This document shows, piece by piece, positions 62,280-64,000 of a stretch of 64,000 nucleotides of DNA (its first letter is position 1; every line of letters begins with the position of its first letter). The notes beneath the pieces are model-generated. The model was not told the origin of the DNA. It did not search any database and worked only from the letters and a program-made list of their open reading frames with translations. Position numbers and translations under genes: made by a program. This stretch comes from Gordonia hongkongensis. Lineage in GTDB: Bacteria > Actinomycetota > Actinomycetes > Mycobacteriales > Mycobacteriaceae. Where the stretch lies: assembly GCF_023078355.1 (NCBI RefSeq), contig NZ_CP095552.1, forward strand, positions 1,240,001 through 1,304,000, in the 5' to 3' direction.

Positions 62280-62665
62280 AGTTCCTTGGGTCGCCAGGTG
62301 GTTTCGACACGGCGCCTCGCTTCGCTCGGGGCCGGCTCAACCAGCGGGGGTGGGCGCCTCGCTTCGCTCGTTGCCGGCTCAACCAGCGGGGGTGGGCGAC
62401 TCGCCCAGCGGCTCGTTGCCGGCTCAACCAGCGGGGGTGGGCGACTCGCCTGGCGGCTCGTTGCCGGCTCAGCCAGCGGGGGAAGAGGTGGTCGCCAGGT
62501 GGTTTCGACACGGCGACTCGCCTAGCGGCTCGTTGCCGGCTCAACCAGCGGGGGTGGGCGACTCGCCCAGCGGCTCGGTGCCGGCTCAACCAGCGGGGGT
62601 GGGCGACTCGCCTAGCGGCTCGGGGCCGGCTCAACCAGCGGAGGGGTGCCGGCTCGACCAGCGGC
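62280..62665. repeat. Tandem array of 45-bp repeats
   Basis: About eight copies of a unit built on GCCGGCTCAACCAGCGGGGG and CTCGCC(T/C)AGCGGCTCG lie in direct orientation with mostly 45-base spacing. One copy is separated by a longer piece containing GGTGGTTTCGACACGGCG. Differences between units are few. The array is the inverse of the 4351-4460 repeats. It contains no gene itself, but it stays open in one forward frame into the following membrane protein gene and in one reverse frame, simply because 45 is divisible by three. Confidence 0.85.
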
Positions 62666-62715
62666 AACGGCGCAATCGTGCCGCTTCCGTTCGTCGGACC
62701 GGCCATACTCATTCG

Positions 62716-63783
62716 ATGAGAACTCGCACGACCAGGGTGGTCGTCCGCAGCGTGTACGGTACCGCCGCCGTCGAGTGGTTCTTGATCCTCGCGATCGCGA
62801 CGATCATCGTCACGCGCCTGTATCTGCACCTCACCGGGTATCCGCAGGTCGGAAGCGGAACACTGCACATCGCGCACGCGCTGTGGGGTGGCGCGCTGAT
62901 GATGCTGGCGCTCATCACCGGATGGTTGTTCCTCGGGGCGACGGCGCGGATCATCGCGATCGTGCTGGGCGGTATAGGTTTCGGGTTGTTTCTCGACGAG
63001 GTCGGCAAGTTCGTCACCCGCTCCAACGACTACTTCTATGGGCCGTCGGCGGAGATCATGTACGTGCTCGTCGTGATGATCCTGTTGATCAGCCGCGTCG
63101 TCCGGGATGTCAAGCGGCCCACCGGCGCCGAGGCGCTCGCCAACGCGGCGGTCATCGCGGCCGACGGTGTCGCGCACGGGCTTCCGGAACGTCGTCGACG
63201 CCAGGCCGAAGAGTTTCTCGTGGTGGCCGAGAGCAAGGGGCTCGACGCCGAGACGATCGGACACATCCGAGCGCTCCTCGAATCCAGCGAGGGTACGCCG
63301 GATCGGCTGATGCGACTCCGCGACCGGGCGGTCGCCCTGATCCCGGACTTCTTCCGCAGTCCCCGATGGATTCCGGTCGTCGGTTGGGGGTTGGTCATCG
63401 CGTCCGCACTCACCGTCATCGTCGGCGTGCTGAGCTTCTACTTCTCCGGAGACCGCAGCGAAGAACTCGACATCTACATCGAACTCGCCGGCAGCACGCC
63501 CGCCACCTGGATTCTGTTGATCAGCGGGATCGCGACACTCGCCCTGGCGCTTCCGGCGATGGTCGCGCGCCGGCGCGGTGTGGAGCCGGCCGGGCCGCTA
63601 CGAGGGCTGCGTATCGCCGCCCTGGTGTTCATGCTGTCGAACGCTCTCGTCGACTTCGCGCTCGAGGGCTTCGGCGCCCTGTTCAATCTCGCCCTGGGTT
63701 TGTTCGCCCTCAGCATCGTGAGTTACCACCTCGCGCAGGCGTCCGTCGCGTCGGACGGCAGTCGTGATCAACTGAGGGTGTGA
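62716..63783 (+). CDS. Integral membrane protein
   Basis: 355 residues from ATG 62716. Four helices in the first 135 residues are followed by a cytoplasmic helical region (about 140-215: ALANAAVIAADGVAHGLPERRRRQAEEFLVVAESKGL) and four more helices (WIPVVGWGLVIASALTVIVGVLSFYF, TWILLISGIATLALALP, IAALVFMLSNALVDFAL, FNLALGLFALSIVSYHLA). I do not recognise a family. The TM-linker-TM symmetry suggests two related halves. The Nudix gene overlaps its end by 4 bases, so the two are cotranscribed. Confidence 0.78.
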   Translation: MRTRTTRVVVRSVYGTAAVEWFLILAIATIIVTRLYLHLTGYPQVGSGTLHIAHALWGGALMMLALITGWLFLGATARIIAIVLGGIGFGLFLDEVGKFVTRSNDYFYGPSAEIMYVLVVMILLISRVVRDVKRPTGAEALANAAVIAADGVAHGLPERRRRQAEEFLVVAESKGLDAETIGHIRALLESSEGTPDRLMRLRDRAVALIPDFFRSPRWIPVVGWGLVIASALTVIVGVLSFYFSGDRSEELDIYIELAGSTPATWILLISGIATLALALPAMVARRRGVEPAGPLRGLRIAALVFMLSNALVDFALEGFGALFNLALGLFALSIVSYHLAQASVASDGSRDQLRV

Positions 63784-64000
63784 CTCATCTCGATCGGACT
63801 GTGGCTGCCGCGCGTGTCGAGGGCTTCGACCGGCGGACCGCGGACGTCCCGGGCGCACGGGCCGCCTCGGTCGTCCTCGCGGTAGCGGAGAAGGACGGCC
63901 GTCAGGGGATCTGGCTGTGCAAGCGTCCCACGACGATGCGACGCCACGCCGCCCAATTCGCACTCCCCGGTGGCCGGCTCGACCCCGGTGAGGACCATGT
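63780..64000 (+). CDS. Nudix hydrolase, CoA-pyrophosphatase-like, partial
   Basis: The gene is cut by the right edge; about 73 residues are visible from GTG 63780. The sequence SVVLAVAEKDGRQGIWLCKRP and the segment RRHAAQFALPGGRLDPGED match the start of the Nudix fold, with the G of the Nudix box in PGGRLDPGE. The LRRHxxQxALPGGR wording is typical for CoA/acyl-CoA pyrophosphatases (NudL/NUDT7-like). The catalytic REUXEE part lies beyond the window. Confidence 0.8.
   Translation, partial: MTHLDRTVAAARVEGFDRRTADVPGARAASVVLAVAEKDGRQGIWLCKRPTTMRRHAAQFALPGGRLDPGEDH

Noticed and set aside
62280..62665. Possible CRISPR array
   Set aside because: The units follow each other with almost the whole 45 bases conserved, so there are no variable spacers, and no cas genes are near.
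62170..63264. Reverse-strand frame of 364 codons with Trp-Leu-Ser-Arg repeats
   Set aside because: It is the 45-bp repeat array read backwards joined to the antisense of the membrane protein gene. The forward gene has helices, start and overlap with the Nudix gene.

Overview
The window is high-GC actinobacterial chromosome. Two DUF222/HNH (13E12-type) proteins, a secreted PE-PPE-type hydrolase, a secretory lipase, a DUF2742 prophage protein and the general gene style point to a mycolic-acid-containing genus such as Gordonia or a close relative. This placement is inferred from gene content and not from a marker gene.

Left part (1-19 kb): a truncated alkaline-phosphatase-family gene and a frameshifted acetyltransferase are followed by a YcnI-CopC-CopD type copper operon, two alpha/beta hydrolases and a DUF222/HNH gene. 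After a gene-poor stretch (7.75-9.0 kb) comes a four-gene operon: a polytopic membrane protein, a BcsA-like processive family 2 glycosyltransferase, a BcsB-like exported protein and an ArnT-like membrane glycosyltransferase. The last gene is split by a complete IS1380-family element, whose inverted repeats and 5-bp target duplication can be read directly.

Middle (19-35 kb): a Wzx/Wzy-type surface polysaccharide locus. It encodes a WcaJ-like initiating phosphosugar transferase, a WecG/TagA-GT4 fusion, two pyruvyl transferases, a polymerase, a flippase, a nitroreductase-like protein, a Wzz-BY-kinase and a hexapeptide acetyltransferase. It is followed by a 1.2-kb-residue-class secreted adhesin-like protein and a decayed integrase.

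35-44.5 kb: two paralogous secreted SGNH hydrolases plus a remnant of a third copy, a LuxR-type response regulator with a (frameshifted) sensor kinase and a kinase-like membrane protein, a stand-alone LuxR HTH protein, a secretory lipase and a VWA lipoprotein.

44.5-57.65 kb: a 13.1-kb integrated element bounded by 40-bp direct repeats that are the 3' part of tRNA-Lys. It carries an integrase, a repressor, an excisionase, a row of small genes, a DUF2742 protein, a replication ATPase containing an iteron-like cluster, a helical packaging-type protein and one very large tape measure protein. No capsid, portal, protease or large terminase gene is present, which makes it a candidate phage satellite or a strongly reduced prophage.

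Right end: tRNA-Lys, tRNA-Glu, tRNA-Asp and tRNA-Phe with a strong terminator, a small membrane protein, a PE-PPE-type hydrolase, a frameshifted DUF222/HNH gene, a 45-bp tandem repeat array, a membrane protein and the start of a Nudix hydrolase. A 45-55 bp repeat family recurs at three sites (about 4.35, 16.83 and 62.3 kb), and one of these lies inside a coding frame. Several otherwise intact genes carry single-base frameshifts, so sequence errors must be considered before calling them pseudogenes.
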